Origin: Chromobotia macracanthus
Lineage: Eukaryota > Chordata > Actinopteri > Cypriniformes > Botiidae
Reading direction: 5' to 3'
Length of the DNA: 64,000 bases
Assembly (NCBI GenBank): GCA_036877525.1
Contig: JAZGTH010000098.1
Coordinates: 682,001 to 746,000, forward strand
The first letter of the stretch is position 1. Every line of letters begins with the position of its first letter. The translations under genes and the position numbers were made by a program. This document shows, in pieces, positions 1 to 35,500 of the stretch. The notes under the pieces were generated by a model that did no database searches, was not told where the DNA came from, and saw only the letters and a program-made list of their open reading frames with translations.

Positions 1-207
1 AGCAAAAAAAGAATTCCAATGAAAATATTCATAGTAAGATGATTGTAGCGAAAAACTGAATTCCCAAGAGACTTTCTATCAGAGGTTCTTCCGGTTCTTC
101 ATGCCGCAGCTGCACCGCACATCTGTCTTGATCACACCGTCAACACTTGTGAACTGAGAGCGTTGTCTTTCTTCCTCTTTCTCTTTTCCTGTGTTCCTCT
201 TTCTAAG
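1..207 (+). other. flt1: Intron of flt1 at the left edge
   Basis: These bases lie upstream of the first flt1 exon visible here. They end in a long pyrimidine tract (about 160-205) and an AG at 206-207, a good 3' splice site. The earlier flt1 exons (signal peptide, Ig domains 1-4 and part of 5) are outside the window. Confidence 0.7.
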
Positions 208-12107
<11,900 letters not shown>

Positions 12108-13000
12108 CACGTTCCTCTTTATCTATTAACACCATCTTACATCTGTGTTAAAACTGCTGCTTATTTGGACCGTTTTGCATTTGGTTCCTTATGCTACGTA
12201 CATCCTGTCACACCACTTTTTTTCAACAAGTTCTTATTTCAAATGTGAACTTATCTGATTAGACAGAGTTACTAATCATTAGATTAGATTGACTACTGGC
12301 TAGTTTTTATTTTACCTTTATGTTTGTGTGTGTGATTCCGGATTATGAATTCATCTCAATTTTGTTTAAATATTATAGCTATATATCCTCTATGAAAGCA
12401 CAACTCAGCCATACCTCTTTTTCACAGTAAATTTTGTCTTAGTAATCACAGAGCAGCTGATGTTTATTCATAAACTAATGAAACGCATTTATTACAATCA
12501 CTGCTTTTAGGTACCAAATGTTTAACTGTAGAGCACTGCAGTTCTTGTGCTGCAGAAGCCGTATGCTGGAAAAAAGTCACTATAGACTATTTATTTACAT
12601 TCAGTACCGTAATAGTAACCTCTGAAAGTATAGCATATATGTATTTAAATGCTGAAAAATACAGACTTCATTTAATGCAAGTGGAAAAGTAAACAGATGT
12701 TTTGGTCTGTTTTCAAGTAACTTTTTAGATACGTTTGACATGGCAAGGCTAAAACATTGTACATGAGGCATGTTAAATAACTTTTTGTATTAATAATGTT
12801 AAAAAATGTGCCTACATATATTTTTCTGTACTTCGTGAGATGCTGTACAACTGAATTGCAGAGATAAAGAATGGTTTACCAATGCATTTGCAATCCAATG
12901 CATCCAACATCAAATACTGGACATCATGGAATACTGAACATCAAATACTGAACATCATGGAATACTGAATATTAAAAAAAACGCATTTGCATCACAGTCA
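12108..13000 (+). other. flt1: Probable flt1 3' untranslated region
   Basis: Non-coding AT-rich sequence after the flt1 stop. There is no clear AATAAA; the nearest candidate is ATTAAA around 12971. The 3' end is therefore uncertain. A short direct repeat (ATCAAATACTGGACATCATG-like, about 12910-12968) is visible. Confidence 0.5.
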
Positions 13001-13319
13001 GCCTTGGGTCTTGTAATACAGGTTCAAAAACCTTTGCTATCACAATGCATAGTTATCACCCAATCTAATATCGTATAATATGCCCTCAAGTACGTTTTTT
13101 AAATAGCCCTGCCATAAATTCTTTGTGATGCTCAAAACAAATTTAATTGAGACTTGGTCACTGCTTTTTCAACACTGGTAATTTTTGGGGCAGTACTTTT
13201 GTGGTAACTGTTGGAAAGTATCCGATTTGCAAACATGGCTCCTTTTTGCTGCTCCGGTTTTGTCTACGTTAGCCAAACATGCAACGCAACACAAACACCA
13301 TTCTAAGAATGATGAACAC

Positions 13320-15197
13320 ATGTATGAATGTTATCTTTTATTACTCTTTATTAAAATACTGCTGTACACACAAATATTGCAAAAAATGTGACAAACACAA
13401 GGGCATAAAACTTACTGGGAAGGTGGAGGAGAAATGTGTGTGACTACTCTGAAATGAAGATCATGATATGAGATTTGTCTGTGTGGACCTTGAATGTAAA
13501 TGGTGTGTTTGTGTGCGTTTCTGTCATTTCGAGGGAGATAAAGGCTTGGCACCAAGCTCACCAAGTTGTTTACTGACTGAGATTTCACTAAAAGACAAAA
13601 AAAGACAATCAATAGTACATTTACTCACAGCATCCTCACTGCAGCTCTGTCTGCTGTCTCCTGTACCCTTACTGCCCAGTGTAGCACACCCAAATCTGTG
13701 CTGCAAGCCCCACTCCACCCCAGCCTGACTCACTGATTGGGCAAGTCACCAATGACAGATCAGACACATTCAGTCATTGGCTTATTCCTGTCAGGGATCA
13801 ACCTGAGCAAATGCAAAACTGTTTTCCAGGTCACAGGTCGAATTGTAGCTGCTTTGTGGGTGTCATCACATAAAATGCAGGTCAAAATATTATAAAAAGA
13901 TAAATGAGACAACCAAAATACAAACCCAACTAGAACAAAACCCCCTTCAGTCCCTCAGATTGCAAAACAGGTTACACTACATCCCATAATGCATCTCTGT
14001 ACAACAGCTTGGTGAGGAAACAGAACAGTAACAACACAGCTCTACTGAGATTTACTATATCCAAACCAATACTATCATGGAGACCAATAAAGGGGCTTGT
14101 AGAGACCAAATTATGGAACATAATGAATTAAGAAAACTGGCAGGGGGAAAGAATGTGAGCAAGGAAATGGACAGAAACTTTGAATACTCCACAACAGAGG
14201 CATAAGAGGACATTCCACAATAAGACAGAACTGGTTTCCAGTGTGGTCCAGTTCTTTGGTTCCTATCATGAGATCCTGACTAAAAGACAACAAAAATTCA
14301 TCCTCTCCAATTCTGCATTCCGTTTCAAAAGCATCCAGAAAATTAATCAGGATGCTGCAAAACTCAAAAACAATTGTATATAACAAGAGGAAAAAAAACA
14401 CCCTTTTGTCAGTGTCTGCAAGTGTGAAATTTCCCACAAAACCTCCCTAAAACACCCTCCCCACACACAACCAGTAGTGCTCCCACCCCCAACAACTTCC
14501 AAGATGGCTGACTTTCAAAGCAGTCATTACAGCATATGAAAGTGGAAGAGCGCAATACATCTCATGCCACACATTCATAAGTGGTCAGCCTCATTAATTT
14601 GCCCACCCCCCATTAACACATAGTTTGTCCCATCTATGTGAGTCGAGACAAAAACAGATTAAGGTGAGGAACCCCCCACACACAATCAGTGGTCTGTCCC
14701 AACTTGCAGTACCTCATTAAAAAGGGTGAGGAGATGTAGAAAACAATGCTTCATTTTTCTTTAGTTTTTTCTAGTTAACTTCTTTGTGACAACTTGTGAG
14801 GTCACAGTCCTCAATACACCCTGCGGGACAGCACGCACAGTCACTTAAAAAGGAACTTAAAATTTTTAGTGCATCCTCCAAAGAAAAAATAAAAAAATTA
14901 AAATAAAAGCAGGAAGTCTTTATTAATTTTGACATTGTTCCCAAGTCTAAAAAAAATTCTATCACAGCTTTCAGTTCAGTTCATAATTCTGTAGCTGCAT
15001 TGTTTGTGAAAACTAAAAAAATAAGCTTTTAGAAAAAACTTTTTCTGGACAGAACAGTGTTTCTGACTGGAGGTGAGCCACCAGCGGGCTCCGCCCTGGT
15101 CATGAGATCATAAATCGCGCACCTATAATTCCAGGCTGTAGTGCAATGTGCTCTTTTTTCAGGCAGTTCCAGGCCACTCCTGCGGGGACGGGGGGCG
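13320..15197 (-). other. pan3: Probable pan3 3' untranslated region
   Basis: About 1.9 kb downstream of the pan3 stop with no supported ORF. On the minus strand two AATAAA signals are visible close together (13347-13352 and 13337-13342), which would place cleavage near 13320. The flt1 and pan3 transcripts therefore converge with only a few hundred bases between them. Confidence 0.55.
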
Positions 15198-25548
<10,351 letters not shown>

Positions 25549-26510
25549 GGCACCGCTGCTCCCGCCGGAAGCACATAGAGACTCAGCAGCAGTACTTTCT
25601 AAAACACAGAAATGATCACTTTACTTTACGTTTTGCGATAAAATCAGCGCCCTCGTCGAACCAGATCGCTAGTCAGCAAGATCCGCACATTTGTTGCCAT
25701 GCACTGATACTTGTTATCGGGGTCCATTGCTGGCCTACTAGACCATCAGCCTGGTTGGCTCGGATAATACTGTTGTTGTTGTCTTCTGTCTCCACTTGCT
25801 CGGCTAAGCGCTAATAGCTCTGCTGTGCATGCTGGGTACGACTCGGGCTCTGGTGCAGTACAATTTTCAACCGATAGGGATTATTATAAGCGTAACACTA
25901 ACAATCATAGAGTTTATGTTGGACATTTGTTTTGTGCAAATCGTGCACGTTATGTACCCCTGTAGTCTGGGCACGGCGAGTTCTCGTTTGCTTGAAGTTT
26001 TAAAGTCTTAAAGTATCTAAATAAATATCTAACGAAATGTGCTGGAGATGAAATAAAAGCAATGCAATCAGTTCAGCTCGTTGCAACTCGCTGCAACAAA
26101 GCAATTCGGAAACATAACATCATAACAGACTAGAAAAACACATATAACTATAAAAGCACCACTTTGTTTTGAAGACATGTTATATGCAATATGTATGTAT
26201 ATTTTTGCATAGGTGATTGGTATCGCACGACACAAATCATGACAAATAAATGCAGATATACATTATATATATAAAAACAAATCCTAAAACATAAAGGTGC
26301 TTGTGCTAATTGTTGATGGCGTGATGCACGACATCTAGGCTTCATTTACTGAAGTCCTTTAAATGCAGTATGTGATGTCACGAGTCTGCCTTATTAAGAC
26401 GTGTCGGGTTGTGTCATATATTAAACTGAAAGTCTTTGCGCTTCTCTTCACTGTCCGTCCTGTTTCATGATCAGACAGACTCGAGGAGGAAACTGTTATG
26501 CATTCAAGCA
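25549..26510. promoter_or_regulatory. Head-to-head promoter interval between pan3 and flt3
   Basis: Only 962 bases separate the pan3 start codon (minus) from the chosen flt3 start codon (plus), so the interval must hold both 5' UTRs and promoters. The pan3-proximal part (25550-25860) is richer in G+C and CpG than its surroundings, as for a housekeeping gene; the flt3 side is AT-rich. No TATA box was assigned with confidence. Confidence 0.55.
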
Positions 26511-29500
26511 ATGCATTTGGAACAAAGACATTTGGTGGGTAAGTCGATAAAACATCAGTTACTGTATTATTGTATGTTATGGACTGCACAAACGAAGCAA
26601 TATCATTTGCGGTGCCGCATTTAACACGCCACAGATGTTAAAATCACAAATAGCGCATTTTAATATGCATTATATATGCTTTTCTATTGCATTATATATG
26701 ATAGCTTGTCTCGTCTAGTGATTTGCTTTTTAAATTAGGCTTTTTACACGTTTTAAGTAACTTGTTCTTGTGTCGCACCGAAGTTTTGCTCTTGCTGCAG
26801 TTTGGCGCACGAAGCGGCAGCGCCACGAACAACAGCGACTCCGCAGGCGGACGTCCCCGCTGTGTCACCGACGGACCGGTAAACACAATATCTTGGGACT
26901 TTCTGTACACCTTTAGTCCTTTTTCTTTTTAAGTTGATATTTCAGCTTCACTCATATACACCAGAAGTCTGACGTTAGAGATGCTACTGATAGAATACTG
27001 ACTTATTAAGCATTTGAGTTCAATGTGTTTATTTTTTATATATAGTAATCAATTCATATATTATTATTTTTTTGTCTAAAATGTTAGTATCCGATTACCT
27101 TCAGTGCAGTTCTTTTGTAAATAAGACAATATAATAAGACATAAGACATTTTGCCCTAAAAGGCTCTTTGTCGGGTTTATGGTTTTATAAAGAACCTTTA
27201 ACATCCACAGAACCTTTCTGTTGCACAAACGGTTCTTTATAGTAGAAAATGTTTTTGGAGGCTATAAAACGGTAAGAAGGAAAAAGTTCTATCAGGAACT
27301 TTTGACTGAAAGGTTCCTGATAGAACTTTTCAGTCAAGGAACTGGAAATGGTTCTTCTATGGCATCGCTGCGAAGAACCCTTTGTAACACCTTAATTTGT
27401 AAGAGTGTACAATGTGCAATTTGATCATTCAAAAAGCAACACAAAGGCAGCTGAAAATAAAAGCAGAACATGGAGTCTTTACAAAAATTGAAGTAATGAC
27501 CACAGCAGTGAATGTTACCATTTCTGTCAGGCCAGTTCTGTTCAGCAGTCAGCATTAATGGTGGTACTGATGGCAGTGTTAAAGTTTATAAGATGCATGA
27601 TCATCTGTTAGTCAGTAATAATCCTAAATTGAGGATTTGTAAGAATTATTACAATCTTGTATCTGGGTTTTCCTTTTCCTAAATTAATCAGATCTTGTGG
27701 CTGTGGATGTTATGAGAAAAGAACACTCGAATACTGGATCCAGAGAGCAAAAGAAAGAGCCGGACACAGTGTTGTGTTCTACTCTAGCTCAAGCTCATTT
27801 ATTCTTTGTTAGCACCTGATATATATGAAGACAAAACATGGGTGGTATATTTAAGACAGTGATGAGCAATTCATCAACTGTTAACAAATAATAACCCCAA
27901 TATGGCCATTTGCCTAGTAGGTACTCATCTTACAAATCATACATATTAATATCTAATCTTTGGAATATTTTGAGTATGTGATGACCTTCACATACCTTAG
28001 ATCCCACGAACTACCAAGAACGAAGACATAACAGTAAATAACAGAAATACATAGCTTAACCCTGAGAGAGGGCCTAAACTTGCAGTAAATAACAGAAATA
28101 CATAGACTGACCCTGAGAGAGGACCTCAACTGAAAAGAGGGCCTCAACTATCAGCTGTAGATAATTAATGCAAGATGTGAGTGAGACACTTTTAATCTAA
28201 CAGGATTATTATTAAGTATGTGCACATGTATTTCAGATTATAAAATGCACGCTGGAAGAGGCTGACATAATCAATTCAGACCCATTTAAACTGGGTGTCA
28301 TTGAGGGACAAACAGTGGAGCTTTACAAAGCATCTAGTTCAAAGGGTTTTAAAAGCCTCTGCTACCAAAGGTGCGTGTCTGTGTGTTTTAATTATTATTG
28401 TTTAATAAAGGTTTTAATGGATTCTCTAATACCTAATAATAATAACCTAAGAATTACCTGAGGTTGTCAGTGATCTATTTTTATAATCAGACAGTGGTAA
28501 AACAATTGACACCTCCAAACTGATTATAATCTCTACTTGCTAATAATCTGCCACAGGATAAATTCCACTATGCACCTGTTACAGCATTTTGAGACAAATG
28601 AAAATGGAATATACTCTGTAATCTGTGGCAATTACAGTGTTACAGTAACTCCGACACAAAGTAAGTCGCATAGCACTCTTAAAGGGGATAAATGTATATC
28701 AATTAAAACCTACAGTAAAAGTACCTACAGTAAAAAATATATAAAGAGCAAAAATATATATGACCTAACCCATTGTGTTTTACCTTTCTCAAGTTGTTTT
28801 ATTGTTTCAAGGTGTTTTGTTGTTTTTTCTAGGCAGGCCATCAGTCCCAGTTATCAAAGCTGTTCAAAAAGTAGGGCGTATCCGTCTAGCTGAGTTGGTT
28901 TGTAATTCAGAGGGGAACCCTAAACCAGTCATCAAGTGGCAAAATACCAGGTAATATAAAGTTGTAGTATGTTAGTCTTATAAGTGCTGCTTCTGAAGGG
29001 ATGCTATACTAATAGTAATATAGGGACCCTATATTACTATTAGTTGTAATATAGGGTTTTATTACATTTTCATTATATATACTCATCTTCGTGACACCAG
29101 GGTAACTGTACATCTGTGATCCAATTGCTATTTTTCTTCCAAAAGAGAGAGTCCAAAAGAGAGAAATGCAAATAAGATGTATAGCACAGAGAGCGTTGTA
29201 GACAGCCGCCCGGATTCAAACGTAAAGTGCTGTGCCAGTAATTTGCTGGGTGAAGAATGTTCAGAGGTTTATGATTATGGTATGTATTATTGGTTTTTAA
29301 ATTAAGGAATGAAAATATTCTATGACTAATTGAAGTTAATTAAGTTAATTAAAAGTTAAAAGTTTTAATTAAAAGTTAATTAAAAACAACCACAAATTAT
29401 TATTATTAATATTGTTTTTGATTTAGCGGTTGACATGCAGTATAATTTGAAACCGTTATAAGCCAAATGTCTTTACATAGAGAAACCCTGGGAGTTGTGT

Positions 29501-32500
29501 TGGTTATCTTTCAGATCTAAACAAAAAGGTGGATATGCAAAAGGCTCAAATTTTCCTCAGATCTGGTCAGTCTCTGGTACTTCAATGCAGAATCAACTCA
29601 CATTCAGCACCTCACCTGAGATGGAGCTTTAATAACACAGCAGTAAGATGTTGACAGCAACCACGAAGAAATATTCAATCATGGTTTCATCACAAAGTTT
29701 TTGTTAACGTTTGCCCATATTTTTATTCTTCCCTTGATTTTAGGTCTATGGAGTCACTGTGTTATATTTTTATGATTGGATGGAGTACATATCTATTGAA
29801 TCTGTTAATGTGAACCATAGTGGAAAGTATATTTGCAAATCTAATAACAACCACAATGTGAACATATATGTCACGGTCTTTGGTAAGTAAAACCACTGCA
29901 TTTTTTTGTTCATATAATGAACCACCCATATAACAGGGAACGTTTCTTAGAATGTTGGCTAACATTCTCAGAAAGTTCTTGCAGTAACGTTAGTAGAACA
30001 TCTTTAACATTATGCATCATATATTAAAAACATTTTTTAAGTTGTTAGTGGAATATTTTAAAAAGTTACATATTTAAAAAATGTTTGAACAACGTGCTTA
30101 TAACCAAACAATACCATTAATGCAATGTATAAAAAAACATTTTGCGAACACTCAAAATAACATTTTTTAACATTCTTGTAACTTAATGGAAGCATTAAGG
30201 AAACATTTTTACAACCTAAAATTGTTAGCAGTGGATGGCTTGTAAAATGTGTTTGTTCACAACATCAAAAGATACAATGACATATTGTGCAGGTAATAAT
30301 GTTAATTTGTGATATATATATATATATATATAATAGTGATATGTTTGCCTTTTTTCTGATGGAAATTCTTGCTTGACAGAAAATGACAAAATCGACATAT
30401 TGCAACTGAATGAGAACAACAGTATAATAGCCCAAAACAAGGCCAGCTTCTGCTTCCAGGCTCTGGTTTTCTCCCACCCTAGAGCTCAGTGTCACTGGAT
30501 TACACCAAATCAAACCAAAATAAAGTGTACAGAGACTCGTTATTATTATAACAGGTATTCATGCTATCAGTTTTAATAAACAAATGGAAGTGCTTTGTTG
30601 TGTTTGCTTATAATATTTATTCCCTGTCTAGTACTTTTAAGCTGTGTAATCCAGAACCAGGCCAGTATCAAATGAAACTAGAAACTCACAAATATAGTGT
30701 CATAAGAAATATGTCTCTCTGCATATCTGGTAAGTGACATAACAGTTTGATAATGTCATTTGTGCAAGAGATGGTAGATGTAAGTTAAATGTATATTTGG
30801 TTTAAAAATACAAAAATTCCTTTGCAGACATTCCTAGAATTAATATACGCACAAATTCAAGCTTTGTCACTTGCAAGACTCAAACCTCCAGACCTACAGC
30901 TCTGTCTTGGAAGATCTGCCCATCACAATTTAAGTAAGTCATTAAGAAGCAAAGATAACAAATGACATTTATCTTACACTACAAGCTATTTTATTGTATA
31001 GTTACAAACTGGATAGTTCTAGTCTCTAGTCTGCTGCTTGTACAATAGCTGTGGTTTATTCACCATAAAGCACAGACCCCTTTAGACCCCTTCACTGGTT
31101 TATTAATTGTATCACTGCACAGCTTCCATATAGCGGATTGTTATTTTTGTTGCATAGCAATGTCCTGCTGCTGTTGACTATATATTGTAATGTCCACTGC
31201 ATGTCTGTAACTATATGTTCAGGATGACACTTTTTTTTATTTTTCTAACATCAATAACACACTCAAGACTGTACTATATTGTGAACTTTGCACCTAGGGT
31301 TACGGATAGGGTTACCTAACAACACTTTTCATCTGTGATTATATTCACAATATATCACAACCTCTCATTATTAATTATTGTGAACGCAATATGTTAATTA
31401 GTTTGCTACTGAAACATGCCATGGTTTTAACTGATGCTACATACTCCGGATATTTTTACAGATGTATTGATCCAGACTGGAAAGAGATTCCTGTTCCCCT
31501 ATTCGAGTTCCCGGATTCAGATCAGTTCTGTCAGAAGAACATTTTTTTTGCTCAACCACGTTCAAACGAAGAGAACCATCTAATCAAATGCTGTGTCACC
31601 AACATAGCAGGAACTCACTGTAGCGAACAAATACAACTGCAGAAAAGTAAGTCCACTGCCAAACTAAACACCTGAAAACGACTGAAAAACCATGTTTAAC
31701 AATTGATATTTGCTTTGGAGGATTTGCTTTTGGTGGATTTCTTGCAAAGCCTTGGTTTCACTGTGTGTATGACTTTGTACAATGCTGTTTTAAGTTCAAA
31801 CATGGCCAGAACTAAGGTTGAGTCCCATCATTTTAGCTTATTTTTTGTTCCCAGATTTCTTCCCTTGTGAAAAATAACCATGGTTTTATTATAGTAAAAG
31901 TGTAGTAACCATGTTTTTTGGTGCATGGATTCTCATTTATATAACCATAGTTTTACTACAAATACCATGGTAAAACCATGTACCATGTAGTGAAACCATA
32001 GTTAATTTATGGTTTAACTATAGTAACCATGGTTTTTTGGTGTAAACTGTGGCAAAACTATGGTAAATGTTAAATATAACTAAATATAATTTTATCTATG
32101 TGTCTAAGTACACGGGCCAAGTGCAGTTTATGCAAAGTTGTTTCTCTTTTCTGCACAGACTCCTACATTACTATTTACATCATCTTCTTTGTGTCCATCA
32201 TTGTACTCCTCTTGGTTATCTTTGCCCTAATCATCTTTATCAGAGTTAAGGTAAACTCACACTTGTGCTTAATAAACAGACAATCACACAGAAACTTCTG
32301 AAGCAAACCCTCCCTCATTTTCACACTTCTCAGAAACCTGTGTACCAAAGCCAGATCCAGATGATTCAGATGGTGGGACCTAATGACAATGACTACATAT
32401 ACATTGACTTCAAAGACTTTAAGTATGACCACAGATGGGAGTTTCCAAGAGAGAATCTGGAACTTGGTAAAGCAGAAATTATTTTGACTTTTTTGAAAAG

Positions 32501-35500
32501 TTGCAATTCATATCTTTTTTGGGTTAAAAATGAACAAAAATCAGTTATTGAGTAAGTACCCAACAGATCAGCGTTCAAACGCTCTCCAGTTTATAATAAA
32601 GTTTTATAATATTGATTTATAATTTGAGCTGCCGGTCCAATTTGACTTCAATGTATGTATAGACAAGTAACTAAAAAGTAACCTGCAATTTCATGTTTCA
32701 AACAGAGATGGCGGTAGAGAGGAAAAAATTTACGGATTTCAGTGTTAAAAGAAAAAACTTTGGTGTACTGGAAAAACACTTTTAGTGTAGGAATTATTTG
32801 TGCCTTTTCCATAGGAAAGCAGCTGGGATCTGGTGCTTTTGGGATGGTTGTTCAAGCTACAGCGTATGGCATCAGCAAGCCTGGAGTGTCTCTTCAGGTA
32901 GCAGTGAAGATGTTAAAGGGTGAGTTGTGCCAATAGCATGAATTTGTTTACAAAAAGTAAATCAATTGTTAGCATTGTTTGTGTTTTGCAATATGATTGT
33001 AAACTGAGAGCTTTGTATGGTTAATTTATGGATCAAACAGACAAGCACCAGGCGGTGGAGAAGGAAGCTCTGATGTCTGAATTGAAAATGTTGACTTACA
33101 TCGGACACCATGAAAACATTGTCAACTTGCTTGGAGCTTGCACAGGTTCAGGTGAGGTTTAGAGAAGTCACATGTCACTGAGTCATATCTGACTGCTGGC
33201 GGCACCCACGTTATTTAAATAACGTCTTGCATCATTACGAGGCTCTGTGGAATACTCAATTCTGAATTCGATTCAGAATTATTTGAAAACTAACGGTACT
33301 GTTTGATGAAATTCACAGGCCCCATTTACCTGATCTTCCAGTACTGCTGTAACGGAGATCTCCTGAACTATCTGAAGAGCCACAGAGAGCGTTTTCACAA
33401 GTATCTGACCGACGCTTTCAACAAGGAGAGATTCAGAAGCCTCTACCACAACTTCCAGCAGAAGAGAAACTCCAGGTATGCATCAGCATCCACGAAGATG
33501 AAAATTACACCGGTGGCCTTTTAGACAAACCAAAACCCCATGCGGAACAGAGGGAAATGAATATATTGTGCTTAAGGGGAAGCGTGACTTTAAAGGCATA
33601 CACAAATAAACTCACTTGTCATGCACTTACCGCTAACGGCTGTGTTCCTCTCCTTCATGTTTCCCAACAGTGAGTTTGTTGAGCCCAATGGCAACTCATG
33701 TTTGCATGCGACCCCAGAAACCAAGGAACAGGAGAACGAGGCGCTCCTCAGTCCCAGCATCAGCTCAGTGTCTAGTATTGAGGGTAGGTGACGAAAAATG
33801 AACATCATCTGAGAGGCTTTTGTATCTCTGATGTGTTTTAATGTACAGGCCGTTATCGCCAAATAAACCTGACAGAGTGAACAGGAAGAGTGGGGGGGCC
33901 TGTATCATCATAATATTAGCTTGAAGGATTAGTTCACCCAAAAATTGAAGTTCCTATTATTGGTGTAAGCCTAAAGGAGATGATTTAATGAATATTTGGT
34001 TGGGCAAATTCATTACAATGACTGGCTTAAAGCGTCCAAGAGTGTCTGCAAAAAAGTGCATGTTGTTCTATACAACTGATTTAGGTGGAAAACAACTAAA
34101 TATTTTGAGTGATTGTTAAAACAAAACTGCAGCATCCACTATTGATCTCCTGTGTGCATTTATGGTAGTGTTTATCAGTTCTCTTTCTTGCCGATTACCT
34201 GTTCATGTTAAAGTGAATGCATTATTGCCGAATGTGCGTATATGTTCCTTTTACATCTGTGTTATCTCTGTACAGAAATGCTCAAAGGGGACAATGAATT
34301 TCATGAAGAGGAACTTCTAAGTCTCACTTATGATGACCTGCTAAGTTTCTCTTTTCAAGTCGCAAAGGGCATGGAGTTCCTGTCCGCTAAAAATGTAAGC
34401 TGAACTTTCAAATAACTGCTTTAATTTCAGTTTTTTTATTACGGCCCACATAGATAAAGAGACAGCTTTATTCCTAACATCCTAACATTTTCTCATATTC
34501 TCTGTTAACGCTCAACACAGTCAGACGATTGTACAGCAAAATTAAAATCTGGGAAGGTTTTCTTAGGGGATAGAATGTATAGCTTCTGGATGTGTATTTT
34601 TATACCTTGTCTGTATATTCAGAGACGTATAGACTGTATAGTTTTCTTCCTACAGTGTATCCACAGAGACTTGGCTGCCAGAAATGTTCTGGTGACACAT
34701 GGCAGACAGGTGAAGATCGGTGACTTTGGCCTTGCCAGAGACATTGAAAATGACTCCAACTATGTTGTAAAAGGCAATGTAGGTATTTTGTGTGCATACA
34801 GTATATGATATTACTGTTTTGATATTACTTATAAATACAGTTATAGTTTAGAATCATAATTGTTTACATGACATCTTTGCAGGTGAGACTGCCCGTGAAG
34901 TGGATGGCTCCAGAGAGTATTTTTAATGGGGTCTACACAATGCAGAGTGATGTCTGGGCTTATGGCATTCTGCTGTGGGAAATGTTTTCTCTAGGTGTCT
35001 CTTTTTTTTCCCTTATCTTTTAAATTTATCATTAAAGGAATGGCCTGGGCTAAAGCGTGCTAAGCTCTATGTGTGATGTCTTTGGCATGCTGTTGATTAC
35101 CACAGAACAGAATTTCATCACATCCCTTCTCAGTCTGTAAAGACAAACCAGGTTGTGTTTGTCGTAGTGCCCTTACAATAGACATCTGTATGACACAGTT
35201 TCGAAAGAAAACCCCAAGCCACAAAGCCTGAAGTGTGTTATTTTTGTAACATTGGCATGAACCAATGGAATTGCATAAATAGTGATTGTTTTAAAACAGG
35301 TTTAGAAAAGGAACTGTTTACATGAAAAAAACAGAAATGAACCAGCTAACAAGAAACATTGCCTCAGAATGCTGGCGAACATTCTCTAAAGTTCTCTTAA
35401 AGTTATCAGTAAACATTCTTGTAGTAACATAAGAACTTTTTTAATGTTTTATAAATATATTTTATATAACAAAAATGTTTCAGACATTTCAAAACCTGTT

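Noticed and set aside
28030..28125. Direct repeat considered as a CRISPR-like array
   Set aside because: Only two units, no spacers, eukaryotic context; it is inside the probable LTR.
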